Assembly: GCA_028023455.1 (NCBI GenBank)
Contig: JAQFVV010006197.1
Span: forward strand, 13,823,254 to 13,887,253
From: Epiperipatus broadwayi
Lineage: Eukaryota; Onychophora; Udeonychophora; Euonychophora; Peripatidae
Length of the DNA: 64,000 bases
Reading direction: 5' to 3'
In this document: piece after piece, positions 24,833-37,900 of the stretch
Position numbering within the stretch: position 1 is the first letter of the stretch
Layout: each line of letters starts with the position of its first letter
Made by a program: the position numbers and the translations under genes
The notes under the pieces: generated by a model
What the model saw: the letters and a program-made list of their open reading frames with translations, nothing else
What the model was told of the DNA's origin: nothing
Databases searched by the model: none

Positions 24833-25304
24833 ACTTGGTTATTTATTGCCTCTCTTCATTTATAAAAACGTTGTAAGAAATAGTTTATACTTGGATTTTT
24901 ATCTATTTAAACATAAAATATAGATTTCCATTAGTGCAGTTTTTTTGTTGCAAACATTGTGATCAGATTAAAGTGTTGTAGGAATCGAATGTCTTCTTGG
25001 AGTAGTGATTACACATGTATATGTCTTGCTAGTGATTCTTTTTTGTGTTACAAGCAAATATATTTATATATTTTAGATAGCTTATCCATTCCAATTTAAT
25101 CAGCCATTGGAGTGTATTTTTATTTATTGAACAAAGCAAAAATGGAAAACATAAACCCTTATCTGCCCTCTCCTTCAATGTACCTCTCTGAAGAGCTCTT
25201 GGAGTGGCTTTTTTTTTTTTTGTACTAAATTACTTAAGGCTATTTTATTATACTTTTTTTACCTTTACTAACTCTATCTGTTAATTCAAATGTTGCAGTC
25301 AAGT

Positions 25305-25392
25305 ATTGGTGGCTAGCGGTTAGCATAGCTGCCTTCCTAGCAGCTGGCCCGGGGTCGCTTCCCGGTCAATGCATTTGACATATATAAAAATT
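25305..25392 (+). repeat. tRNA-derived SINE, family a
   Basis: The plus strand contains GGTGGCTAGCGGTTAGCATA (A-box region), then CAGCTGGCCCGGGGTCGCTT and CCCGGTCAATGCATTTGACATAT, ending in an A-rich tail. The order and key blocks match the minus-strand copies at 55.84 and 59.83 kb, including the shared TTTGACATAT 3' end. The G+C-rich head is far above local composition. Confidence 0.7.
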
Positions 25393-26302
25393 ATTTATTT
25401 AGAATTTTTTAATGACGTAGTCTTAATCTTTTTTTGTTGTTGTTATCACGAAATGGGTGGTGGGAGTTAGTCAAAACTGACTTCAGGTATTTAAAACATT
25501 CTTTTTTACTTTTCCCCTATATTTAATGTAAACAAGTTAATTATACAGATGTTTGTATTTTTGAGTGCTGATGGCAATTTTGCAAAATTGGTTAGAGGAG
25601 GAAAAATGTTACCGTTATAGAAAGTGATTTACTAATAATTGTCTTCCTCTGTGGAGGAGTTTCCAAAGTCTTTTTTTTTAAATTTAGTGTTGTGCTTAAT
25701 TGATGACTTGTTTGGACAGGTTATTAGTTTTAGCTACATTTTTTTGTTAAACAAATTGTAAAATTTCTTTAGAACTATTTTTATTTTAGTTACTTTATTT
25801 GTATATTTTTATATGTCTACCCTGACCAGATATTTCTTTTTCTAATGTCTCTTCTTTTTCTTTCAGCTGAAAGATTTCACAAAATTCTTATTTTAAATGT
25901 GACAATAACAATTAATTTGAAGAATGGCTTGTTTCATTTTTAAAACTGTTAGTAAACAGGAAGTGTACTGAAAAGTTTAACCATGTGTTAACTTATAACC
26001 TCTGCACCGATTTTTTCTAAGAATAATATATATACAAACAGATTAATAATTATATACCACAGTTTTTTTTAACCCAGTCACCTGATTTTTTTCGCCAGAT
26101 ATTTATCTATAAATAGTATTTTGTGGGTATTCATTCTATTTCAAAGACATTCTGAAGAGGTGCGACAGTAATTGCTTCCATTGTTTTTAAAAGACGTTGC
26201 TGAGAATGGAATCAATAAAGAGCTACGATTGAGCAAGGTATTGAAGTTTTAAAGGAAATCATTGAATCATGCAAATAAACAAATTTTGGCATCGGTATAT
26301 AA

Positions 26303-26849
26303 CAGGGGTGGCCAACTTTTCTTCACTGTTTATAAACAAGCTTAAGAGATAGGGTCATGTGATCTATGACTCTTATTTTGACTATTTATATTCATAAGAT
26401 CTACTTTTTATTTTAAAAATGTGTTGCGATCGACTTGTTGTCATAGGCGATCGACTTGTCATAAGCGTAGTCTAAGTGGAGGGAGGTGTGAAATACATAT
26501 TATTTTTATATATCTACCTAGTAAAAAATAACAATTTTTTAACGGGCCAAAAAACTCATGTCCAGGGGAAATAAAGCAACATGAGTAACAATATTTATTA
26601 ATTCCAATTAGCTACATTAAGTCAAGATTAAAAATATTATTTTCAATAATGATACGACTTAGTGGACTTCACCTATCTAGAATTGGAAAAAAAATTAGAA
26701 CAAAAACAAAATAATAAAAAAACTTGAAAATCTTGACTTAATTTGTTTCACTCGTTACCTGATGGCTCTTGCCAGATTGTCCTCGCAATCGACCAAAATT
26801 GGCTTTGCGATCGACCAGTGGATCGCGATCGACTTATTGGTCAACCCTG
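26303..26849. mobile_element. hAT-superfamily non-autonomous element B
   Basis: The 547-bp element begins CAGGGGTGGCCAAC and ends with the inverted match GGTCAACCCTG. Both ends abut an identical 8-bp target duplication GTATATAA (26295-26302 and 26850-26857). Inside are several GCGATCGACT-type motifs near both ends. An internal inverted pair AAGTCAAGATT (about 26620) and AATCTTGACTT (about 26730) is also present. There is no coding capacity; overlapping short open frames near 26.75-26.98 kb are accidental. Confidence 0.9.
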
Positions 26850-26857
26850 GTATATAA

Positions 26858-28117
26858 TATATGTGGATTTATTTCTTATTCATGGATTAGTTTGTATTGT
26901 CACCACAAAACTCATCCCTGGGGGGATTTTTTATCTTTATTTTCATTTATGAATACAATAGTTGCTATTGCTAATGAATGAACTGTGAGTTAAATAAGGA
27001 CGATGGAAATATAAGAGCTTGCACTTTTAGATAAAAGTGACCAATCAACATTATAAAGTGGAAGGATAATTTGGATAAAAAATAATTGGAAAAAATATAT
27101 ACACATTCATCCTATACTAAATATATCTTTATAGAAGAAATCAATATAACAAATAAAGCACCCAGACTTTTAAAGCCATTATGGAACTTATAGAAAATAG
27201 AGATCATGAAATTCCTAGTATGAGGGAATATAAATTAACTGTAAGGTTTAGCACTGTGATGGAGATAATGAATTCAAAAAATAAATATTACTGGATCAAA
27301 GCTCAACTATCACTTCCAAAGACTGAACTTCACAAGATCTCCCAAGGAACTAACCCAAGGGTTCACAATATTTTTTAACTTACCTGTATACTGACAATCC
27401 ATTTTCAAAAGTTCTATCCTTCATTATAGCAAAATGTTTGTAATTAAAATAATTATTATTATTTCAAATTTATATGTCTTAGCTATAAGTAAATAGCTAA
27501 ATAATGTGTAATAAAATAATAAAGTTTTCAGCAGAGTATATATATTTACATTCAAAACTAGTAATATAATATTTTTATTTTATTACAACTGATTATGTCT
27601 TAAGTTTTTTGTGATTCTCTGTATTGTCATATTTATAGTTGACATAAATAATAAAAATGAACGTGGAAACTCTGATCTGACTTAGCTATGAAAATTTAGA
27701 CATATCTTGATTCTGTTTGTATGTTTATATATATGATCCAACCATTTTTTTGGTTATAGTGCAATCAAGAACTAATTTATCTTTAAAATTAAATGCTGAT
27801 ATTAAAACATAGACTTGCTCTGTCTTTAGTGATCTTATATAAATCTTGCTTGTTCTTTGAAATGTTTTCTATCGGCAGAGGGATATATCAAACTTTTATT
27901 ACTTTTCAAATTGAATTTTATATTAATAGTAGATTAATTCTTTAATTTAAATCACCATTTTTGGAAACTTGATCAGTATTATTTTATTTGTTATTCTTAA
28001 GAGCATTTTATTTTATTTTATATATTTATCAAAAGAGTGTTTTTAGAATGATACTATTTGGACTTGATATTTTTTGAATAATCAACAGCTTTTTATTTCT
28101 TTGAAGAATATAAATTA
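26858..28117. other. A/T-rich stretch, one possible minus-strand splice donor
   Basis: Nothing here is firmly recognisable. A perfect donor consensus, CAG|GTAAGT, occurs on the minus strand at 27378-27386. The short open stretch before it encodes MKDRTFENGLSVY. The plus strand at 27181-27378 is open for 65 codons with no known domain. Neither is enough to call a gene. Confidence 0.4.
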
Positions 28118-28315
28118 ATGCTGGAATCTACATCATCAGCATCATCCTTTTCAACCATTCTCAATCCATTGAAGGATGAAGGCCTCTCCAAGTTCAATTC
28201 ATCTTCTCCACTCTCTAGAATTTCTTATTCACGTCAAACCAGCACATTTTTTTATTTTATCTATCCATTTCACATGTAATCTCTTTCTATGTCTTTTACA
28301 ATCTCTACATAGAAA
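28118..28315 (-). repeat. RTE-type retrotransposon 3'-tail relic
   Basis: Plus-strand text here (CATCATCAGCATCATCC, TCCATTGAAGGATGAAGGCC, and later ATCTATCCATTTCACATG) resembles the complement of the conserved 3' untranslated tail of many invertebrate RTE/BovB-like elements. That tail reads as ATCATCATC, then a 'ccactg-aagga-aaggcctc' core, then a 'ccatct' segment. The assignment relies on memory of that motif. Coding sequence of the same broad class occurs at 45.9-48.95 kb in this window. Confidence 0.5.
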
Positions 28316-28989
28316 TTATTATTATCAAGTTTAATATAATCATTAACATTTAAAACAAATACTTATATGATTATTGTTTATTCAGGCTATTTAATAGATA
28401 GTACTGAAGTAAAATAGAAATATTTATTCTACACATTTTTTTTTTATATTAAATATGTATAGAAGCAATTGTGATAACACTGTCGTAGGTATAAGGATGA
28501 CAGATATCCACAGTTACTGGTATAGTGTCAAATCTATGAAATCATACAAGCAATTTGACTTGGATTTGAATTTATTTATGGCTATTGGATATGATAACTA
28601 ATAGATTCAGAAGGTTCAGGAGCATTATCTCCAAATCCTTTGCTGATTAAAGCCATAATCCAGACATTAGTCTACAAGATGTGGATATAATAGTACTACT
28701 ATTTGGTATTTATTGATTGTCCAAGCTTACTGTAGATGACATTCTAGTTAAAAAGAATCATTTCTATTATCCTAGATTAAAGACAAGCAGAAATAGTTAT
28801 GTTTGTTGGTACATTATAATTATAAACATTAATATAATATTAGTTGCTATTGTACAAATTTGCTACTTTGCAAGGCTTTGGAATAATTTAAATATTTAAA
28901 TAATTTAATGGTGCAGGTGTTCTTCTAAGTTTGAATTAACAGTCAATTATTTATTATTTATTAAAACATTCATTAAAAATGGATACATT

Positions 28990-29082
28990 GTACAACCTTA
29001 AACCTGCATTTATATAAGTAATATATGCGGGGTTCGAACTCAGACTTTTACACAACCCACCACTCTCAGTGCCATCTCATAT
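28990..29082 (-). repeat. SINE family c copy, left half of hairpin
   Basis: On the minus strand this carries a B box (GAGTTCGAACCCCG) and the ATATGAGATGGCACTGAGAG region shared with the next copy and with 22.59-22.68 kb. The AAACCTGCA flank beyond the B box also matches the 22.6-kb copy. Confidence 0.65.
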
Positions 29083-29152
29083 GGATCAGCAATATGAGAT
29101 GGCACTGAGAGTGGTGGATTGTGTGAAAGTCTGAGTTCGAACCCCGCATATA
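29022..29152. repeat. Near-perfect 61-bp inverted repeat (hairpin)
   Basis: The arms 29022-29082 and 29092-29152 are reverse complements with only two mismatches that I could find, separated by a 9-base loop (29083-29091). Each arm carries a SINE family c B box. The low divergence means this inverted copy is recent, or is maintained by conversion between arms. Confidence 0.9.
29083..29152 (+). repeat. SINE family c copy, right half of hairpin
   Basis: The plus-strand copy runs from ATGGATCAGCAATATGAGATGG (A-box region) to GAGTTCGAACCCCGCATATA, ending in an A-run (29152-29159). It is head-to-head with the left copy. Confidence 0.65.
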
Positions 29153-29159
29153 AAAAAAA

Positions 29160-31429
29160 TGGAAAATAAATATTTTGTCCAACATAAAATAAGCTACAAA
29201 AAAGGTACATATACTGTAATTAGAATTTTCAAAATATATGATTTTTATATATGGTTAGCAAATTTTATGCTTTTAGATTTGGAGTGTGTATGTACAAAAC
29301 TAAAAGCATGGGAATGACTGTTTAACTTGATTCACAACTTGTTTTAAATACAATAATGTTTAAGAGGATAGCAAGCAATGCAAACTTCCACGAAGAATGA
29401 TCAAAAATTATTACTGAATATTGTACTCTGTTGTTGCTACCTGCTGTTGGGCAGAAAAAGTTTATTCAGTTAACTTTTTGCATTTTATAGTTCTGAAGAA
29501 GCTGCTGAACTGATGAAACTGTAAAAGAATTAAATAAAAAAGAATGAAGAGTGGAAAAAAGGTGTAAAAATTTTATAGAGATTTAACAAACAAAAATATT
29601 TTTAAAAAGGAAGATTTTTATTAACCAAATAAAATAAGATTGAATTTTTACAGTTTTAAAGTCACATTTTTATGAAATATTTGGAAAAATATTTCAATTA
29701 TAAATATAATCTTCTGCCTTTATTTAGGTAACTAAAGCTAATCTTTCGAGAGTATATAAATTGTTCATCATTTTAAAAGTATAAAGGGGGGAAAAAAAAG
29801 TTTCTGCCGACATTTATTATTAATCGAATTTTATCTTTCAGATATATAATAATTTACTAAGGCTTCAGATATATGTTTAAAATTATTTGACTACTTAATG
29901 CCTATTGCTAATGCTTTTCTTTTTTTATACATCAATCACATATAGTATATACTTTACATTAAAATAATCTTACAGTAAAATAGTTTTTTTAAATATATAT
30001 TATAATGGTTGTATATATAAAAAAGGGGGCATTTAGAAATCTTTAATGATGCGTGAATTTTTAAATACATCGTAATATCAGTAGTGATATTTAGTTGATG
30101 GAAATGTCATTACCCATTCAAGTAAACAGTTCCTTGGTGATCTTTACAAGTTTGGACAGAATTGCTGAAAAAAATATCTAAATTAATGATAATAAACATA
30201 CACCGAAACATTTACTTTTAACTCATTTTTAAAGAAAAATTGCAATGAAAACATCTGGTCCAATTTTTAACAATCTTCAATATTTACATCAGTTTTACTC
30301 AGCTTGAATGTTTAGTGGGGAAAACATGCCATTAAATGTTACTATTTTTGCACACATTTCTTATATACATATGCACATACATTTTTACTTAATAATCACC
30401 TACAACTATTTTTTTAATTGTATGCTTATATTATAACTTTATTTAAAAGAAAGTTTTACTCATCTTTTTCTGTGTGTGTATAAATTATTAGATGTTAACC
30501 ATCATATGGTCATCATTTCTATTCACTCTATGTACCATAGTATACAGGGATACGTTAGATTACGTCTGTGCAGTTTGAAATGGTGTTTAGCAGTTGTCAT
30601 GATTGTAATAATCTTTTATTGATACTTTTTAATGGAAATATTAATAAGGGAGCATTAAGAAACAAATGAAATTAAGACAATGCAAGAAATAGTAGCAAGT
30701 TAAAAAAATGTTAAGTCCTTAATACAAGATTATTCAAGAAGTAATGGCAAAGTTTCATATACGGTTTTTATTTTTTAATATAAGAAAAGAAATAGAATTA
30801 GCTGATGAAAAGGTAAAACCTTAATCACTAACTGTGAGTCCATGGGAGAATTTATAAATATGAAGCAAGATGATGAGAGGTTTTGCGATAATTTAATAAA
30901 TGCAAATCAACTCATATGCTCATCATGTAGATTCAAATCTAGACAAAGTAATCTTAAGAATTTTTTTTAGGTGACATAGCTTAGGATTTTTCCATAGATA
31001 ACTCATAGCTAACACCTAATAATGATTAGTAAATGGGTATCTGTCTAATCCTAGTTAAGCGTGTAAATTTTCTAGGTTAATCAGAGTTAATCCTTGAAAA
31101 CCACTAACAGTAAAAACAAAAAAAAAAATACAATTGTAATATGATGCAGACTTTAATATTGGTGAGGAAGAGTCATGCTTTTATTATCACTGAGCACTTG
31201 TTTAGCTTAATTTTTAAAAAAATTTAATATGAAGAAATGCAGTCTGAATAGCAATAAGATAAATCCTTATAAATGATGAATGCAAATGGTGCAGCATTTT
31301 ACTCTATCAAAATGTCAAAATAATATTGAGGTTTGAAGTACTTTTTATTGATTTAAACAAAAAATTAACAGCAAATAAAGTTATCATTTTAAATAGTTTT
31401 TAAATGTATAATTTCTAAAATAAATATGC
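29160..31429. other. A/T-rich stretch without recognised features
   Basis: I see no coding domains, transposon ends or RNA genes here. Several poly-A and poly-T runs and short purine tracts are present. Confidence 0.5.
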
Positions 31430-31437
31430 ATTTAGAC

Positions 31438-31931
31438 CAGGGGTGGGTAATTGTTTTGGATTGGGGGCCACAGAGGTTGGCAGAGGGCCATATTGGGGGC
31501 CACTTTGTGGAAGCAAAGGTTAGCAGAGGACTACACCTTTTTTCATGACACAATAAACACACTGCTTTATTCCCTGTATTACCAAAGAAATATTTGTTTG
31601 TTCATTCTTCATTAAACACATGACATTCATCACCAATTTTACATTTTTTCAGAGGATTCATGGTTTCACTACAGTTTGAAATATATATATTTGCTAATGC
31701 AAAGACAAAATTGAAATTAACCAGATCAACTGGAAAAGCACTGCACATCATATCTGCACTGTGCATGTGTATTGACCTGACCATCCTAGTGGAAAATACG
31801 AGACGAATCTTTGGTTACGCATGGGAAGGAAATCTCAATTCAAGGCATATTTTTCTGATTGTCTTGGCAGGCTGCATAAAAACTCTTACTGGGCCACATG
31901 TGACCTATGGGCTGCTATTTGCCCACCTCTG
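31438..31931. mobile_element. hAT-superfamily non-autonomous element C
   Basis: The 494-bp element begins CAGGGGTGGGTAATTG and ends TTTGCCCACCTCTG. It is flanked by the perfect 8-bp duplication ATTTAGAC (31430-31437 and 31932-31939). Subterminal sequence is richer in G+C (GGGGGCCACAGAGG near the left end, GGGCCACATGTG near the right). The 90-codon frame at 31660-31932 runs through the right end and shows no transposase motif, so it is taken as accidental. Confidence 0.9.
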
Positions 31932-31939
31932 ATTTAGAC

Positions 31940-34900
31940 TATTTTAAGTAATAACATTATTATTTCTCTATCACCATGATTATTTTCAAAAATAAAATAT
32001 AAATATTCTCATCTCTTTGCATATTTCATTAAAAACAAAAAGAAAGATATTCTAAAATAATATTTTTAATTTAATAGTCAAAATTTATATATTTTTACTG
32101 TTATGATGATGGCTATATTTTTTAATTTTTTTTATATACAAATAATCTGAAATTTATTGTAAACAATGCTTATAAAAATCAAATTTGAAATAATATATAT
32201 ATATGTAACAAATGTATATCTTAGAAGTGGTATGAGATATGTGTTATAATGGTAATAATACAAAACCAATTGTCACCATTGCAAGTTATACAGTATTTTT
32301 GCTTACTGCTAGAAAAGAATATAATGCACTGTTTAGAAGGTTGTTTTTATACTCAAAATCAAAGCATTCACCAACAAGCAATATCTAGACTTTTGTTAGC
32401 TTTCTCTATGAATTAGTGATATCTTCAGATTTTTTTAAAAACTAATAAATCGATATTTATATTAATTCAAGTTTTTACCAAAAAATGAATGAAATAATGC
32501 CAAAATATCAGTAAAAAGGAAAAAAAGTGATTTAAAGCTGAAGCACAGCAAAATCATCATATTTAGTTTAGAAAAATCTTATCTAATCACAATAATTAAT
32601 GTTAACCTCGATTTTTTAAATATATATGTACTAACATCTATATACATAAATACTTTGCAAATTATAGGTGGGAAATGTTTTAAATTATAATATCTAAATT
32701 GTACTCAAAGTTTAATGGTTAAATTGTACTTTATATGTGTACAATGTTTTACTAAACAATCATTAAATTGATTTTATTTATAATTTTTAATAAATTTCTG
32801 ATCAGTCAGATTTTAGTTATCTGTCATTTATTTGACTGGCCCCTTGAAAACAAAAGATTATGAGTTCATTTTATATATTGTAACCTCTCTCTACAGTAAA
32901 ATAAAATATAATGAATTTGAAGTACACATAAAACAGAGGGGATATATAAGAGAGATGGCTTGACTAACATAAGCATGAGTAAATATAGGAGAATTACAGT
33001 GCACTACTGACCTTACATTACACTAACCTTAAATCTCTTATGTCTAATATTAAACAAAGCACATTTATTAAACTAACTTCTAATATCTAAAACAAGTTAT
33101 TAAAAGACAAACATTTAATTTACAACTTTAAAAGATGGTTAATAATCTGGAAGGCCTCTATCTGTGAGGTGAGTATGAAATTAGAAGTAAGGAATGATGA
33201 ATAAAGATGTAGAAGATTAAATGGGTGGTGAAGAGCAAATAATAATTAACTAATGGAAATGAATAATGAATGGACTTAAGAATGAGGAGAAGCGAAATGA
33301 AATGTGTTATTGTAATGGATATTTAAAGTTGTGATAGAATAGGGATCAATGAAGGATGACTAAATTATGATGGTATAATAAATGAAATGATGATGAAAAT
33401 AAAATAAAATAAAATATGGATGAGATATGATAACACTGTTGATAATGATGATTGGGATCCTGAACTATTAAGCTGATATTATTCCAAACAAAAACAAGAT
33501 ACTACTGAAATAAAGGCAAAAAGTTCTAAGCTTGAATAATTAAAGAAGAAAGTTTAACTACTAACAAAAATGGGTTCTAGGTTTTAAAAACTAAAGAAGA
33601 AAGTTTAAATCTTTTGAAATTTTAATGACTCAAATAAACAATAAAAATGAAAATAAAAGACAAAGATATTGCATATCAAATAACTTAAGAAATAAAATCT
33701 AATAATAAAATCAAAGTTAAAACTATTAATCAATAATTTAATTTCTCAGGATTCATATAATTTGAAATGTTTCTATTTTTAAAAGGTATATTTGAATCAG
33801 TAAGAGGCATTTTACTACTATTCAAATATACAAAACAAAGATGATGCATAAAGCAAAAATGGAATTAGTAAAGAATATTTAATTACTCCACGACAATAAT
33901 AAAAATAATTTTATTACGAATCAATAAATCCATAATAAAAAGTTAAATATAATAATTATTTATAAACTAATTTTTATTTAATCACAATGAACGATATGAT
34001 CAAGTTCAGTGAATGAAGGTATTTGGAAAATTACTGAAAGGTTATTCCCAAAAACTAAATATTTCACTTTTAAGACATTATTTGAAAATAGCATATGTAC
34101 ATAACAATGTTTTGATCAATAAATAGCAAAATTTTGTATACTTTAAATATAAAAGCTTGGCAAAACTTATTTCTGATATGCTAATATATAATAAAATCAA
34201 TGATATTAATTGATGATATTTATAACAATAATAATAATGTGTGGATAGCAATAATAATGTGGATAATGTTTAGCAATAAGGCTACAGACAACTGAATACA
34301 TTTTCAAAACAAAATTTTACTTACACTATTTACATATCTTATAAATCAACAACAACAAAAGAAAACATATTCTTGATCAAATTATAGACAGACACTACAC
34401 AGAACAAGATTTACTTACATATTTAAATATTATTAAAGAAAGATCTCTTTGGATCTGTTTTAATACATTATCATCTTGTAGTGAACTCTCATTTATATTC
34501 ATTTTTTTAATTAGATTTATTTTAACCTATTAAAACATTTTTATATTTTATTTATTTGTTAAACATGGCTTTATGAAAGTTATTTATTTAAAATAATTAT
34601 AGGTAATATAATCCTAAAATGCATATCCAATCATTAACAAGCTAGCAATTTTCAATATTAGGCAAGTTGATATAATAGGTATTCATAAAGCATAATAATT
34701 TATACCACAATATATTAAGAAAAATTATTGACTTCATGTTTTATTTATTTATTCAAGATGGTAGACAGTAAATATTACTTTGAGAAGCAATATTACTATT
34801 GCTCTACACTTCCAATTATTAATTTTATATTATAGGATTATCCTAACACTAGTGAAAACATTAGCATTTTAAATACTTAGCTATCAGTAGTAAATAACAA

Positions 34901-37900
34901 AGATTACTTGTATACTTGAAATCACCTCAAATAGATAAGGCCAATATAAAACAATACTTTACAAAATATAATTATTTCTTATCATCGTTTGCTTAATGTT
35001 AAACACAGTAGAGGTCCCTATCTTCACATTTTTAGGCGCATACTCTTGAGGTTCACAGCCTCAATAAAATATTTCTAATCCAGAGGTATAATGAGGTTGA
35101 GCTAAGGGAAATACATGAATAAACAACATAGACCACAGTCATTTCATGACTACAAATGGTCTGGAATCCTGGTGTCACTTTTGGAGCTCCTTTTGGGACA
35201 TTAAAAAGGAAAGAGTGGTCAATTCCTTGATTAAGTAACTATACAAAATACACTATGAGATGATAACCTTACTCCACTCAAAGCTCTGTGGGTATTTTAC
35301 ACGATTCACCCATGATAATAATTTACATTCTCACACAGGGTAAGGGAACAAGTACACCTGATGTGATATAACATGGATATATGGATAAGTTACAAATATT
35401 ATACATGTATCATCATAATCATTTAACATGACAACAAAAGAATCTCATACTAATAACACCTATCTTAAAAATATAAACATTAAGCAAAATGAAGTATATT
35501 ATTAATTAATACATGAAAATTATAATTATGAATTCGAAAGTGATCCACAGCTATAATAATCATTAAAGAGAATTAATTACATATTATAATATACAACATA
35601 ATATTCAATGTTCCTAAATTGATTAAAATTGGATGTTATCTTTTTATTATCATTAAGTAATTGCAACTTTACCAATGGTAAATATTAAGATAAAATTATA
35701 ATAATAGAACAAAGTTTAATAATTTATTGTGAGAAATTTAACCTTTTTCATTATGATCTCCTTTAAGATATCAATAAATTTTATATTTAATAGTATTACC
35801 TGTATCTTTAGTTTCATGAACAATCTTACGGCCACAATAAAATTTATACTTTATGAGCAAACCAGTTGCCAAATCTATAACACTAACATACATATAATTA
35901 CAACATAATACATGTTAAAATAATAACAAAGCATCATTACATAATTTTTCTCCACATTTCTTCTGTGAAACAAAGAGAAAAAAAAAATTAAATACAACAA
36001 TTTGAAATCTGCAGAGTTCTTTAACTTATGTAACAATCTTTATCATTTTAAAATTACTCTATTTTTCTTCCTTTACATATAATAAGTAGATTACCTGGAA
36101 ATATCAAGTTTCACTCTCGAATTTTTAATATACAATAATCATAAAATTCATTTTCTACAGGGCACCATTATGACATTTTACTATCTTTATAGATATTTGT
36201 AAAAATTCCTTTAATACATATTTACTGATCTCCTACATCATGGGTACATTCTATACTTATTCATTAATCTAATTAGTAATTCTGATGTATTGTTAAATCA
36301 TTAAATGGTTGCAGTCTCTTCTCTTAACTTTTTTAATATTTGGTAGTACAAGAAATTAAGATGCTGAAAAATGACTATTGATTCTGGTTATAATTCGCAT
36401 AAAATTTCTTTTATTTTATGGCATGACTGAACTATTCAATTTGATATTTATAATATGGTTAACATGATAACTTATGCATTGGAAATTAAATCAAAATTTA
36501 ATTTAATATTGACAAAATGCTATTAATTCATTTAATGAATGTGTCAATTCCACTTATCAGGCAGGGTTTTAATATCATATCCGGTTTTACATCAACTAAA
36601 ATTTAAGATAATATTTTACAAAACGTTTTTTTATACTAAAAATTTTACTATAAATATTTTGAGAACTTTTAATATTTTAAAAGTATTTATTCGTAGTTAT
36701 TAAGTTTAGTTTAGTGGATATAGGCTATTGTTGCTCCTAAATTAAATGCAACAAGACATTTTTTTTAAAAAATTACTTTTCCACGTATTTTGTAGTTTTT
36801 TATAATATAATAAAAATTGTTGATATCTAGTTTTAATTTCAAGTAATTTATCATTTTAATGAAAACATGTCATAAGTGTATAATAAATTTAGTTTAACAG
36901 TAAAGAAAATGAATATCTTTTATCATAGTTTGCTTTTTAAACCTATTTCACAAATAAAAGTCCAAAAATTTTCCCTTCTTTCTCTTATCTTTCCAAATTT
37001 ACTATAACTATATTTATAATGCATTTTGCAAGTATTATCAATAAAATATTTATAAGACAAGTAATAAAATTTTAAACTTACAAACTTCTGAACTGGTTTA
37101 AACTTGAATTCCATTTTGGTGGTTTTTCTTTGGTGTATGTGGTAGTTTTACAGTGAACCATTTTTTAATTGTCAGTTGGCGATCATCATCTATCCTCATG
37201 AGTTTGGGCAAATAGAATTTCTACTCATAGTTACCAGTTATGAATAACAAATATTTTGAATTTGTTTCCAGTAATAAAAAAATGTCATTCTTTCTTTCTT
37301 TCTTCTTTATGCAGAGAAATAGCTAGAGAGAAATATAGCTTGACTGAGCTTTACTTATTCCAATCCAATTTAATTCTCATTCCATTCCCTTTAAAATTCC
37401 GTGCAGGCCTATTTATTAACTTTTGGCTAAGGACATGATTGTAAAAATAATAGACCAATTAAGTTATAGTATGTGAATACTTTTACATAAAATTAATAAC
37501 TCTCCATCTGTAAATATAAATGACAACTAATTAAACTGTTCAGCATTGTATTAGATTGCAATGAAATATATTTAATAATTAATTATAATGTTTAATTTAA
37601 AATACTTATAATTTTAAGTCTTGTTGACAACTATTATTTAATAATAAAATTCTAAATACTTCCGTGGTTTCAGTACTAATAAATTATTACATTAACACTA
37701 TTGAAATTAATTTATCTGACAGATTGTATGTAAAAGTCTCACATGCAATCTAGTAGAGGGCTAATACATATGTTGAACAGCCCAACTTTTTATCACTTTC
37801 AAGAGATCTATTTAGGAAATTTACCTATTTTTATTCTATAATCTAACAATCATGAGATCACACCACTGATATTATTGATAGATTTAACATTTAAAAAATA

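Noticed and set aside
26743-26981. Two overlapping 69-70-codon frames at the end of hAT B
   Set aside because: They overlap in different frames and read through the subterminal repeats and target site, so they are accidental.
27378-27450. Perfect minus-strand splice donor after a short open stretch
   Set aside because: The single consensus site CAG|GTAAGT could occur by chance. No acceptor or recognised coding sequence supports an exon, so it was not called as a gene feature.
31660-31932. 90-codon frame in hAT element C
   Set aside because: It runs across the right terminal repeat of a non-autonomous element and shows no transposase motif.
32870-35500. Possible LTR retrotransposon
   Set aside because: I looked for paired terminal repeats, a primer-binding site, and protease or integrase motifs and found none.
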